The translations under genes and the position numbers were made by a program. Shown one piece after another: positions 1 through 6,434 of a stretch of 18,609 nt of DNA (positions are counted from its first letter, which is position 1; every line of letters begins with the position of its first letter). Under the pieces are notes generated by a model. It had not been told where the DNA came from. It saw only the letters and a list, made by a program, of their open reading frames with translations, and did no database searches. The DNA is taken from contig DAOWEV010000020.1 of the NCBI GenBank assembly GCA_030638325.1, positions 1 to 18,609 of the forward strand. Reading direction: 5' to 3'. The DNA is from Bacteroidales bacterium. GTDB taxonomy: Bacteria; Bacteroidota; Bacteroidia; Bacteroidales; JAGOPY01.

Positions 1-108
1 ATTCATCTTTTCAGATTTCACTATTATTGACCCATGCGTCAGTAAGCAGATCATCAACAAAGTTCTTTCCTTAAAGTCATACAGTTTTGTGGTTTGTATT
101 TCTGACAT
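1..108 (-). CDS. Possible N-terminal part of an unidentified gene, cut by the left edge
   Basis: An ATG on the minus strand at 108 opens a frame of 36 codons that stays open to base 1. It begins MSEIQTTKLYDFKERTLL, which reads like a genuine protein N-terminus. A perfect TAnnTTTG promoter element lies on the same strand at 174-167, giving a leader of roughly 50 bases. I do not recognise the product. The opening (polar residues, then YDFKERT) recalls the start of some small four-helix-bundle proteins, but the following residues do not match well. The opposite strand is also open from 2 to 181, so strand assignment is uncertain. Only the start of the gene would be visible. Confidence 0.35.
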   Translation of the reverse strand, partial: MSEIQTTKLYDFKERTLLMICLLTHGSIIVKSEKMN

Positions 109-166
109 TTATATTTGGTTGGGATTTAGGAATTCGGATTTAGTGCTTTCTAAGATACTTAACAAA

Positions 167-174
167 CAAAATTA
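167..174 (-). promoter_or_regulatory. Bacteroidota-type -7 promoter element, leftward
   Basis: Read on the minus strand, this is TAATTTTG, a perfect match to the Bacteroidota -7 consensus TAnnTTTG. It lies about 60 bases before the minus-strand ATG at 108. I see no clear -33 TTTG at the right spacing. In AT-rich DNA such matches also occur by chance. Confidence 0.35.
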
Positions 175-218
175 TAGCTAAATAAATACGAAATAATTTT
201 CATTATATTGCTATCTAT

Positions 219-250
219 AAAAAGTCCTGGCCAAAGTCAGGACTTTTTTT
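219..250 (+). terminator. Strong hairpin with T-run (intrinsic terminator)
   Basis: Bases 219-229 pair perfectly with 238-248, an 11-bp stem around an 8-base loop (GCCAAAGT). The right arm ends in a run of seven T on the plus strand, and the A-run on the left gives T residues on the minus strand too, so it could act in both directions. It would terminate a plus-strand gene ending near the left edge, or insulate tatA from leftward transcription. Confidence 0.75.
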
Positions 251-252
251 AT

Positions 253-260
253 TATTTTTG
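253..260 (+). promoter_or_regulatory. Bacteroidota-type -7 promoter element before tatA
   Basis: TATTTTTG matches the TAnnTTTG consensus exactly and lies 20 bases before the tatA start. It follows directly after the terminator hairpin, so tatA transcription would begin afresh here with a leader of only about 12-15 bases. No convincing -33 TTTG is visible because the hairpin occupies that position. Confidence 0.5.
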
Positions 261-279
261 CTTGCCCTAACTTCTTTGA

Positions 280-582
280 ATGGATATGCTTTTCTTATTC
301 TTTGATATCAGCACCGGTGAAATATTCATTATACTGATCGTTGCATTCCTGATCTTCGGACCAAGCAGGATACCGGAGATAGCAAGAAAAATCGGACGGG
401 GCATGAACGAGATCAGAAGAGCCTCCGATGAAATTAAAAGAGAGATCACCCGGGAGACTGATAAAATTGGAAAAGACCTGAATGTGGATGGCACTAATTT
501 TAATGAATTCAAAGACACTGCCAAAGATATTAAAGAAGGCATGAGCAAGTTTGGGAAAGATGTTAAGAAAGGTACTGATTAG
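280..582 (+). CDS. tatA: Sec-independent (twin-arginine) translocase subunit TatA/TatB family
   Basis: Small inner-membrane component of the twin-arginine pathway, which exports folded proteins. The 100-residue product has the expected order: a short periplasmic N-terminus, one membrane helix at about residues 13-26, the hinge FGPSRIPE at 26-33 (family consensus FGPxKLPE), then a basic amphipathic helix at about 31-60 and a charged, flexible, Lys/Asp-rich tail. Length fits TatA rather than the longer TatB, although single sequences cannot always separate the two. Two ATGs are possible, at 280 and 286; both retain the helix. The gene stands 86 bases before the OmpA-like gene on the same strand and may be co-transcribed with it. 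tatC is not in the window. Confidence 0.9.
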   Translation: MDMLFLFFDISTGEIFIILIVAFLIFGPSRIPEIARKIGRGMNEIRRASDEIKREITRETDKIGKDLNVDGTNFNEFKDTAKDIKEGMSKFGKDVKKGTD

Positions 583-667
583 TAACGCTGGATTTTTAGA
601 GATAAGCAAATAATAAACGGTTATGATCGTTATTTCACTGAAAAATGATTGAAAACCACAGATCCGA

Positions 668-3130
668 ATGAGAACACTCATCTTAATTGCAGGAATAATA
701 TTATTAGCTGTGCAGCTGAATGCACAGAAAAAGACATATATCAGGGTTGCTGATGATGCCTTTGAAGACCAAAAGTATTCGGTTGCAATCGAAAAATATA
801 AAAAGGCTTATACAAAATCAAAGAAGAACCAGGCTGAGCGTGACCGCATTGCTTTTATGCTCGCCGAATGCTACCGGCTGACCAATGACCCCAAGAGGGC
901 CAAGGGCCAGTATAAAAGGCTGATCAGGACAAATTATGACAGTAAAGAGCCCTTTATTCTTCTCCATTATGCCAATATTATGAAAGGTGAAGGAGATTTA
1001 GAAGAGGCCCGGACATATTACGAAGCCTTTACAGAACGAATGCCTGATGATACGAGGGGGCCCAATGGCATTCTGTCATGCGATCTGATCCCGGAATGGG
1101 AGGAAAATCTTACTAAATACGAAATTCTTAGTGAAAAAGGCCTGAACTCAAGAGAAGCCGATTTTTCACCAGCCTATCTGAATGATAACTATAACGCCAT
1201 CATTTTTACCTCAACACGGGAAGGAGCCAAAGGTAAAGGAACAGATGAGTGGACAAATTTTAACTTCAGCAGCCTCTTCTCCGCCAGGCTTGATGTAAAA
1301 GATGAATGGAGCACACCTGTATTGCTGGATGATCAGGAAGAAGACGGCGTTAACTCCGATGCCAACGAAGGCGTTGGCATAATGAATAGCAGTTTTACAA
1401 CTTTGTATTTTACCCGTTGCCCGAATGAGGATGAGAAACAAAACGGGTGCCAGGTTTATACATCCAAACGAACCGGGCGTTTCTGGAGCAAACCGGACTT
1501 GTTAAAACTTTCCAATGATTCTTCAGAAGCCATTGGGCATCCTGCTGTTAGCGATAATGAACTCATTATCTATTTCTCGTCAAACAGGGATGGGGGTTTT
1601 GGTGGTAAAGACATCTGGGTGGCTTTCCGGGATTCAAAATCAGGTTCTTTTAAAAGGCCACAAAACCTGGGATCTGTTGTGAACACTCCCGGTGATGAAA
1701 TGTTCCCCTACCTCCGTGCCGATACTTTGTTGTACTTTTCTTCCAACGGGCATCCGGGCATGGGTGGACTTGACATCTTTTATACAGGTATCGATTCTGC
1801 AGGGAAATGGGGTGAACCGGTCAATATGAGAGCCCCGGTCAACTCCCCGGCAAATGACTTCAGTATCATTTTTCACCCGGAAGAGGAAAGAGGGTATTTC
1901 TCTTCAGACAGAACCGGCAGACGGTCCCGGGAAGATATTTATTCTTTTATCATTCCCGCAGTAGCTTATACACTAAAAGGCGTGGTTAAGGATGAAAGAA
2001 CCTTACAGTTTGTTGGAGATGCACGGGTGGATATTGTTGGATCGGACGGCATTTCCATGACTGCACGTACTACCGATAAAGGAGTCTATATGTTTGGGAA
2101 AAGCCAGATCATGGGTAACACTACCTATGAGATCATCGTCTCAAAAGATAATTACTTTAGCGCTTCCGGCAGGGTGACTACCGTGGGTATTGAAAGAAGT
2201 AAAGACCTTGAACGGGATTTTATGCTGCCGCCTATCCCGGAAGAGCCCATTGTGTTGCCTGATATATTGTATGACCTTGATAAATGGAACCTGAAACCCC
2301 AGTACCAGGACTCCCTGCAAGGATTGATCACCACACTTGACGAGAATCCTAACCTGATCATAGAGTTGGCTTCCCATACCGACTACCGCGATACCTACGA
2401 ATACAATGATATACTGTCACAGAAACGTGCCCAGTCAGTGGTGGATTACCTGATCGAGAGAGGAATCGATCCGGAGCGGCTGGTTGCCAAAGGTTATGGT
2501 GAACGAGTGCCCCGTAATCTTGAAAGGGATATGTCACGGAATGGCTTCACTTTTCCGACCAGTACCGTGCTGACCGAAACATATATTGATTCATTGCCCA
2601 CTATTGATTATAGAGAGGCTGCTCACCAGCTTAACAGGCGAACAGAATTCCGGGTACTTAGCAAAGATTTTGTCCCAAAACCCAGAAATCTGGAGCTTGC
2701 CGGTACTGTGGACATCCAGATCAACCCGGAGGACAATGTGCTGAATTATTCCGTTCTACCAAAATCAGGGTTGATCACAGCCCCGTGTGTTTTGAATGGA
2801 TACACCGTGAATTTTGTGTATGATTCCAAACTGAGGGCCCAGATATCGGTTGATAAAGCCCTGGAGTTGCTCCAACAGGGAGCCATCAGCAAAGATGATT
2901 TCAGGGGAGAGGCTGAAGAGATACTGGCAGACGGTACCATCGCCAACCGGGCGATCATCGTGTTCAAAGACTTCACAATCGCCAACGAAACTATCCATGA
3001 TATTGATATAATGGTGAATACTAATCTGGCGCATCCACTAATAATAGGCAATTCAGTCCTCTCAGGATTTGGCGAATATTCGATAGATACGGATAATAAG
3101 CGGATTGTGTTTAAGCTGAAGAAGAAGTAA
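668..3130 (+). CDS. PorE-like OmpA-family envelope protein with C-terminal retropepsin-like domain
   Basis: Predicted periplasmic or outer-membrane-attached, peptidoglycan-binding protein of 820 residues. A signal peptide at 1-19 ends ...VQLNA/Q; there is no lipobox, unlike the lipoprotein PorE of Porphyromonas. Domains in order: TPR-like helices (about 20-140); PD40/WD40-like propeller blades (about 160-430), with repeated motifs such as YFSSNRDGGFGGKDIW and YFSSNGHPGMGGLDIFY; a carboxypeptidase-regulatory-like beta domain (about 432-525); an OmpA C-terminal domain (about 527-662) with the peptidoglycan-binding pair D572 and R587 at the usual 15-residue spacing and a closing RRTEF; then an extra domain (about 676-820). 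That last domain resembles retropepsin-like aspartic proteases (VNFVYDS, a long helix, LIIGNSVL, YSID), but the catalytic triplet is D719-S-K instead of D-T/S-G. PorE-type proteins anchor the type IX secretion machine, but this paralogue's exact role is not shown. Confidence 0.88.
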   Translation: MRTLILIAGIILLAVQLNAQKKTYIRVADDAFEDQKYSVAIEKYKKAYTKSKKNQAERDRIAFMLAECYRLTNDPKRAKGQYKRLIRTNYDSKEPFILLHYANIMKGEGDLEEARTYYEAFTERMPDDTRGPNGILSCDLIPEWEENLTKYEILSEKGLNSREADFSPAYLNDNYNAIIFTSTREGAKGKGTDEWTNFNFSSLFSARLDVKDEWSTPVLLDDQEEDGVNSDANEGVGIMNSSFTTLYFTRCPNEDEKQNGCQVYTSKRTGRFWSKPDLLKLSNDSSEAIGHPAVSDNELIIYFSSNRDGGFGGKDIWVAFRDSKSGSFKRPQNLGSVVNTPGDEMFPYLRADTLLYFSSNGHPGMGGLDIFYTGIDSAGKWGEPVNMRAPVNSPANDFSIIFHPEEERGYFSSDRTGRRSREDIYSFIIPAVAYTLKGVVKDERTLQFVGDARVDIVGSDGISMTARTTDKGVYMFGKSQIMGNTTYEIIVSKDNYFSASGRVTTVGIERSKDLERDFMLPPIPEEPIVLPDILYDLDKWNLKPQYQDSLQGLITTLDENPNLIIELASHTDYRDTYEYNDILSQKRAQSVVDYLIERGIDPERLVAKGYGERVPRNLERDMSRNGFTFPTSTVLTETYIDSLPTIDYREAAHQLNRRTEFRVLSKDFVPKPRNLELAGTVDIQINPEDNVLNYSVLPKSGLITAPCVLNGYTVNFVYDSKLRAQISVDKALELLQQGAISKDDFRGEAEEILADGTIANRAIIVFKDFTIANETIHDIDIMVNTNLAHPLIIGNSVLSGFGEYSIDTDNKRIVFKLKKK

Positions 3131-3132
3131 GT

Positions 3133-3188
3133 GAGAGTTGAGAGTTGAGAGTTGAGAGCTGAGAGTTGAGAGCTTAGAGTTTAGCGTT
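3133..3188. repeat. Heptamer tandem array A (GAGAGTT words)
   Basis: Eight consecutive 7-base words start two bases after the stop codon of the OmpA-like gene: GAGAGTT three times, then GAGAGCT, GAGAGTT, GAGAGCT, TAGAGTT and TAGCGTT. The period is exactly 7 without a slip. The reverse complement matches the AACTCTC words at the start of the long array after purM. The array ends 15 bases before the purM start and fills most of the intergenic space. Confidence 0.95.
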
Positions 3189-3203
3189 TTAGTATAGATC
3201 TGT

Positions 3204-4370
3204 ATGCCCGGTAAATCAAGATATAACATGAGGGGCGTTTCTGCCTCCAAGGAGGATGTGCACAATGCTATAAAAAGCATTGACAAGGGCCTGTTTCTGA
3301 ATGCATTCTGTAAAATAATACCGGACATCCTTGGAAGTGATCCTGAATTTTGCAATATCATGCATGCCGATGGTGCAGGTACCAAGTCGTCGCTGGCATA
3401 TCTCTACTGGAAAGAAACGGGAGACCTCTCGGTCTGGAAAGGGGTCGCACAGGATGCCATTGTTATGAACCTGGACGACCTTCTTTGCGTGGGGGTAACA
3501 GATAACATTCTTTTGTCTTCCACAATTGGCAGAAATAAAAATCTGATACCGGGAGAAGTCATTGCAGAGATCATCAATGGAACGGAAGATTTTCTTCAAA
3601 AAATGAGAGACTTGAACATTGGCATATCCTCTACAGGTGGGGAAACCGCCGATGTGGGCGACCTGGTGAGGACGATCATAGTCGACTCCACCGTTATAAG
3701 CCGTTCCAGAAGGTCAGAGATCATTGAAAATAATATTCAAGCCGGGGATGTCATTGTGGGGCTTGCTTCATCCGGACAGGCATCTTATGAAGAAGCATAC
3801 AATGGGGGCATGGGCAGCAACGGCCTCACATCGGCCCGGCATGATGTGTTGCTTAAGGATTATCAAGATAAATATCCGGAAAGCTTTGATCCGGACATAC
3901 CGGCAGAACTGGTCTATTCCGGCAAGCTTCAACTGACTGATCCATCCGGGGTTCCCGGAATGGATATCGGGAAACTGATCCTCTCCCCTACCCGTACTTA
4001 TGCCCCCGTGGTCAAAGAAGTGATGAAGGAATTCAGAAGCTACATCCACGGCATGATACACTGCTCCGGAGGAGCACAGACCAAGGTGTTGCATTTCGTT
4101 GAAAACCTGCACATTGTTAAAGATAAGCTTTTCCCCCTGCCCCCATTATTCAAAATAATCCAGGAACAATCCGGTACGGACTGGGCAGAAATGTACAGCG
4201 TATTCAATATGGGGCACCGGATGGAATTGTACGTTCCGGAAGATATTGCACTGGAAATCATACAGATATCGGAGAGCTTTAATGTAGATGCCCGCATTGT
4301 CGGGCATTGTGAAGCAGCTCCGGCAAAACGCCTGACTATTAAAAGTCAATATGGGGTTTTCGATTATTAA
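3204..4370 (+). CDS. purM: Phosphoribosylformylglycinamidine cyclo-ligase (AIR synthase)
   Basis: Cytosolic enzyme of de novo purine synthesis that closes the imidazole ring of FGAM to give aminoimidazole ribotide (AIR), using ATP. The 388-residue product is of the longer Bacteroidota type; from memory it aligns almost end to end with Bacteroides PurM. Visible landmarks are the opening YNMRGVSASKEDVHNAI, HADGAGTKSSLAY (about 54-66), the acidic MNLDDLL, TGGETADVGD (144-153), GGMGSNGLTSARHD, LSPTRTYAPV, HCSGGAQTKVLHFVEN and FNMGHRME. The ATG at 3204 gives a conserved N-terminus; an in-frame ATG at 3228 is less likely. The gene is flanked on both sides by heptamer arrays. prfA and pyrF, which I recall as its neighbours in Bacteroides, follow here only after a 3.8-kb interruption. 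Confidence 0.95.
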   Translation: MPGKSRYNMRGVSASKEDVHNAIKSIDKGLFLNAFCKIIPDILGSDPEFCNIMHADGAGTKSSLAYLYWKETGDLSVWKGVAQDAIVMNLDDLLCVGVTDNILLSSTIGRNKNLIPGEVIAEIINGTEDFLQKMRDLNIGISSTGGETADVGDLVRTIIVDSTVISRSRRSEIIENNIQAGDVIVGLASSGQASYEEAYNGGMGSNGLTSARHDVLLKDYQDKYPESFDPDIPAELVYSGKLQLTDPSGVPGMDIGKLILSPTRTYAPVVKEVMKEFRSYIHGMIHCSGGAQTKVLHFVENLHIVKDKLFPLPPLFKIIQEQSGTDWAEMYSVFNMGHRMELYVPEDIALEIIQISESFNVDARIVGHCEAAPAKRLTIKSQYGVFDY

Positions 4371-4401
4371 GCCACAGATTCACAGATATATAGCTACACC
4401 C

Positions 4402-4583
4402 CATCTCAACTCTCAACTCTCAACTCTAAAATCTCACTTCTGTCTTCCGTCTTCGGTCTTCCGTCTTCTGTTTCCTGTTTCCTGTCTCCTGTTTCCTCTT
4501 CACGGTTTTCTGTTAACCGTCAACCGCCAACCGTCAACCGTCAACCGTCAACCGTCAACCGTCAACCGCCAACTTTCATCTCT
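4402..4583. repeat. Heptamer tandem array B: 26 in-phase words of changing sequence
   Basis: Twenty-six consecutive 7-base words run from 4402 to 4583 without loss of register. The words change in blocks: CATCTCA/ACTCTCA/ACTCTAA, then CTTCTGT/CTTCCGT/CTTCGGT, then TTCCTGT/CTCCTGT, then transitional TCACGGT and TTTCTGT, then TAACCGT and a run of CAACCGT/CAACCGC, ending CAACTTT and CATCTCT. The fourth base is C in every one of the 26 words; G then T or C usually occupy positions 6-7 in the later blocks. The array lies 31 bases after the purM stop. The plus-strand translation (Gln/Pro/Ser/Thr/Val/Asn/Arg repeats) is an artefact of the repeat, not a gene. Confidence 0.95.
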
Positions 4584-4596
4584 CCAAATCCCCCCA

Positions 4597-4626
4597 TTGT
4601 AAATGGCACAAAAAATGTTATCTTTG
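4597..4626 (+). promoter_or_regulatory. Bacteroidota promoter (-33 and -7) before the decarboxylase gene
   Basis: TTG at 4597-4599 is followed after 19 bases by TATCTTTG at 4619-4626, a perfect TAnnTTTG -7 element. This is the best two-part match to the Bacteroidota sigma-ABfr promoter consensus in the window. Transcription would start near 4633, leaving a leader of about 110 bases before the ATG at 4745. It suggests the decarboxylase is transcribed on its own and not as part of a purM operon. Confidence 0.65.
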
Positions 4627-4734
4627 GGTACATCAAACTATTATGTAAGTTTGAGGCAATAAAAAGAACCAAACCTCACTTTATCCAGAGGATGCTTCAT
4701 GTATATAGTGAAGTTTGTGCGTTTTATAAGCATT

Positions 4735-4744
4735 GTTGTAACAC
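4735..4744. repeat. 10-bp inverted repeat, left copy, abutting the decarboxylase start
   Basis: GTTGTAACAC lies immediately before the ATG at 4745. Its exact reverse complement, GTGTTACAAC, occurs at 6272-6281, shortly after the stop codon of the same gene. The pair therefore brackets one coding sequence with almost nothing else inside. Confidence 0.6.
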
Positions 4745-6259
4745 ATGGAGAAGAAAATTAACAATATGACAGACAATAGAAAAACACCAATTGAAATTAG
4801 CAAAGAAGAATTTCAAGAAATTGGATATCAGCTAATTGATAAGATTTGTGATTTCATCGATACAATTGAGGAAAGGCCCGTTACAACAAGGGAAAGCCCT
4901 ACACAGCTGCAAAAAACACTAGGGAATTCACCACTACCTGAAAATGGCAGATCTCCAGCAGAGTTGCTATCCAAAACTACTGATTTATTATTTAACCATT
5001 CTTTATTAAACGGGCATCCGAAATTTTTAGGTTATATCACTTCCTCAGCAGCTCCGATTGGTGCATTGGCAGATTTATTAGCAGCTACGGTCAATCCAAA
5101 TGTTGGAGGACAAATATTAAGCCCAATAGCTACCGAAATTGAAAAACAAACGGTGAAATGGCTGGCCGAATTTATTGGTGTTTCTCCTGACTATGGCGGA
5201 ATTTTAGTTAGTGGTGGGAATATGGCAAATTTCACAGCATTTTTGGCTGCGAGAACGGCCAAAGCGCCTAAAAACATCAATGAAGATGGCATTTCAGCTT
5301 CATCTCAAAAATTGGTTATTTATTGCTCTAAAACCACACATACCTGGATTGATAAAGCAGCAATATTATTTGGTTTAGGTTCTAAAGCAATTCGTTGGAT
5401 ACAAACTGATATCGCTAATAAAATGGATATTGAAGTTTTAGAAAAAACTATTAAGAATGATATTGAAAATGATTGTAAACCCATTATGGTGATAGGAACC
5501 GGTGGTGATGTAAGTACTGGTTCAGTTGATAATCTTAGGGAAATTGCAGCTATTTGCAAAACCTATGACTTATGGTTTCATGTAGATGGTGCCTATGGTA
5601 TTCCAGCAGCTGTTGTTCCTGAACAAAATAAATTGTTTGACGGTATTAAAGAGGCAGACTCAATAGCTTTAGACCCTCATAAATGGCTATATAGTCCGCT
5701 TGAAGCAGGTTGTACTTTAGTGAAGAATCCACAACATTTAATTGATACCTATAGCTCGCATCCTGAATATTATAACTTAAACAAAGATGATTTCTCACAA
5801 AATTATTTTGAATACGGACTTCAAAATTCTCGTGGTTTTAGAGCTTTAAAAGTATGGTTATCATTACAACAAGTAGGAAGAAGTGGTTATGTGAAAATGA
5901 TTACTGAAGATATTGAATTATCAGAATTATTATTTACTCAAGCAGAAAATCATCCAGAACTAGAAGCTGTTTCACAAAACTTAAGCATTACAACATTAAG
6001 ATATATTCCTTTAGATTATACGAAGAATAGTGCTAATAAGGAATCCTATTTAAACGAATTAAACGAAGCAATACTTAATGACATACAACAAGGAGGAGAG
6101 GTCTTTTTATCGAATGCTATTGTTAAGGAAAAGTATTGTTTAAGAGGTTGCATTGTGAATTTTCGGACTTCAAAAAAGGACATTAAAGAAATTGTTGAAA
6201 TATTGGTTAGAGTAGGAAGAAAGACACATAAAAACTTCAAGAAGAATACACCAAAATAA
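4745..6259 (+). CDS. Pyridoxal phosphate-dependent decarboxylase (group II, aromatic amino acid decarboxylase-like)
   Basis: Predicted cytosolic amino acid decarboxylase of 504 residues, the usual length for group II PLP decarboxylases (the aromatic-L-amino-acid, tyrosine and glutamate decarboxylase superfamily). Landmarks: GHPKFLGYITSSAAPIG (substrate-side loop near 91-107), VSGGNMANFTA (phosphate-binding region), H199 in TTHTWIDKA (stacks on the cofactor ring), HVDGAYG with D281 (pyridine nitrogen), and DPHKWLY with the Schiff-base lysine K313. The substrate cannot be read from the motifs; aromatic amino acids are likeliest. Codon use is much AT-richer than in purM and prfA, the gene has its own promoter, and it is bracketed by a 10-bp inverted repeat, all pointing to horizontal acquisition. 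ATGs at 4745 and 4769 are both possible starts. Confidence 0.9.
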   Translation: MEKKINNMTDNRKTPIEISKEEFQEIGYQLIDKICDFIDTIEERPVTTRESPTQLQKTLGNSPLPENGRSPAELLSKTTDLLFNHSLLNGHPKFLGYITSSAAPIGALADLLAATVNPNVGGQILSPIATEIEKQTVKWLAEFIGVSPDYGGILVSGGNMANFTAFLAARTAKAPKNINEDGISASSQKLVIYCSKTTHTWIDKAAILFGLGSKAIRWIQTDIANKMDIEVLEKTIKNDIENDCKPIMVIGTGGDVSTGSVDNLREIAAICKTYDLWFHVDGAYGIPAAVVPEQNKLFDGIKEADSIALDPHKWLYSPLEAGCTLVKNPQHLIDTYSSHPEYYNLNKDDFSQNYFEYGLQNSRGFRALKVWLSLQQVGRSGYVKMITEDIELSELLFTQAENHPELEAVSQNLSITTLRYIPLDYTKNSANKESYLNELNEAILNDIQQGGEVFLSNAIVKEKYCLRGCIVNFRTSKKDIKEIVEILVRVGRKTHKNFKKNTPK

Positions 6260-6271
6260 AACGGAAGTTAC

Positions 6272-6281
6272 GTGTTACAAC
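6272..6281. repeat. 10-bp inverted repeat, right copy, after the decarboxylase stop
   Basis: GTGTTACAAC is the exact reverse complement of the 10 bases just before the decarboxylase start (4735-4744). The following intergenic stretch to 6434 also has three copies of GTGCTAAA (6307-6314, 6344-6351, 6362-6369) and the palindrome-centred AACGTTAGGC near 6394-6403. Confidence 0.6.
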
Positions 6282-6434
6282 ACCGTGTAAAAATAATGGT
6301 GGCATCGTGCTAAATATAAACAGATTAACTATAAAATGACAGAGTGCTAAAAAGAAAAATGGTGCTAAAAATCCACCACTATTCTTACACCAAACGTTAG
6401 GCACTATATTTAAGAAAAGCCAAATTCATTTGAA

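Noticed and set aside
2..181. Plus-strand open frame of 59 codons running in from the left edge
   Set aside because: The product is not recognisable, part of it is made of heptamer-like words (GGATTTA, GGAATTC), and a minus-strand start with a perfect promoter element fits as well or better. It cannot be excluded, since the terminator at 219-250 would suit it.
295..681. Minus-strand frame opposite tatA
   Set aside because: tatA is a well-supported gene with conserved motifs; the antisense frame has no recognisable features.
4402..4583. CRISPR array
   Set aside because: The repeat unit is 7 bases with no spacers and no cas genes nearby.
4351..4602. Open frame of 83 codons over the long heptamer array
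   Set aside because: Its product is Ser/Leu/Phe-rich and then a repeat of Pro-Ser-Thr-Val-Asn-Arg-Gln, a direct translation of the 7-base repeat, and it overlaps the end of purM in another frame.
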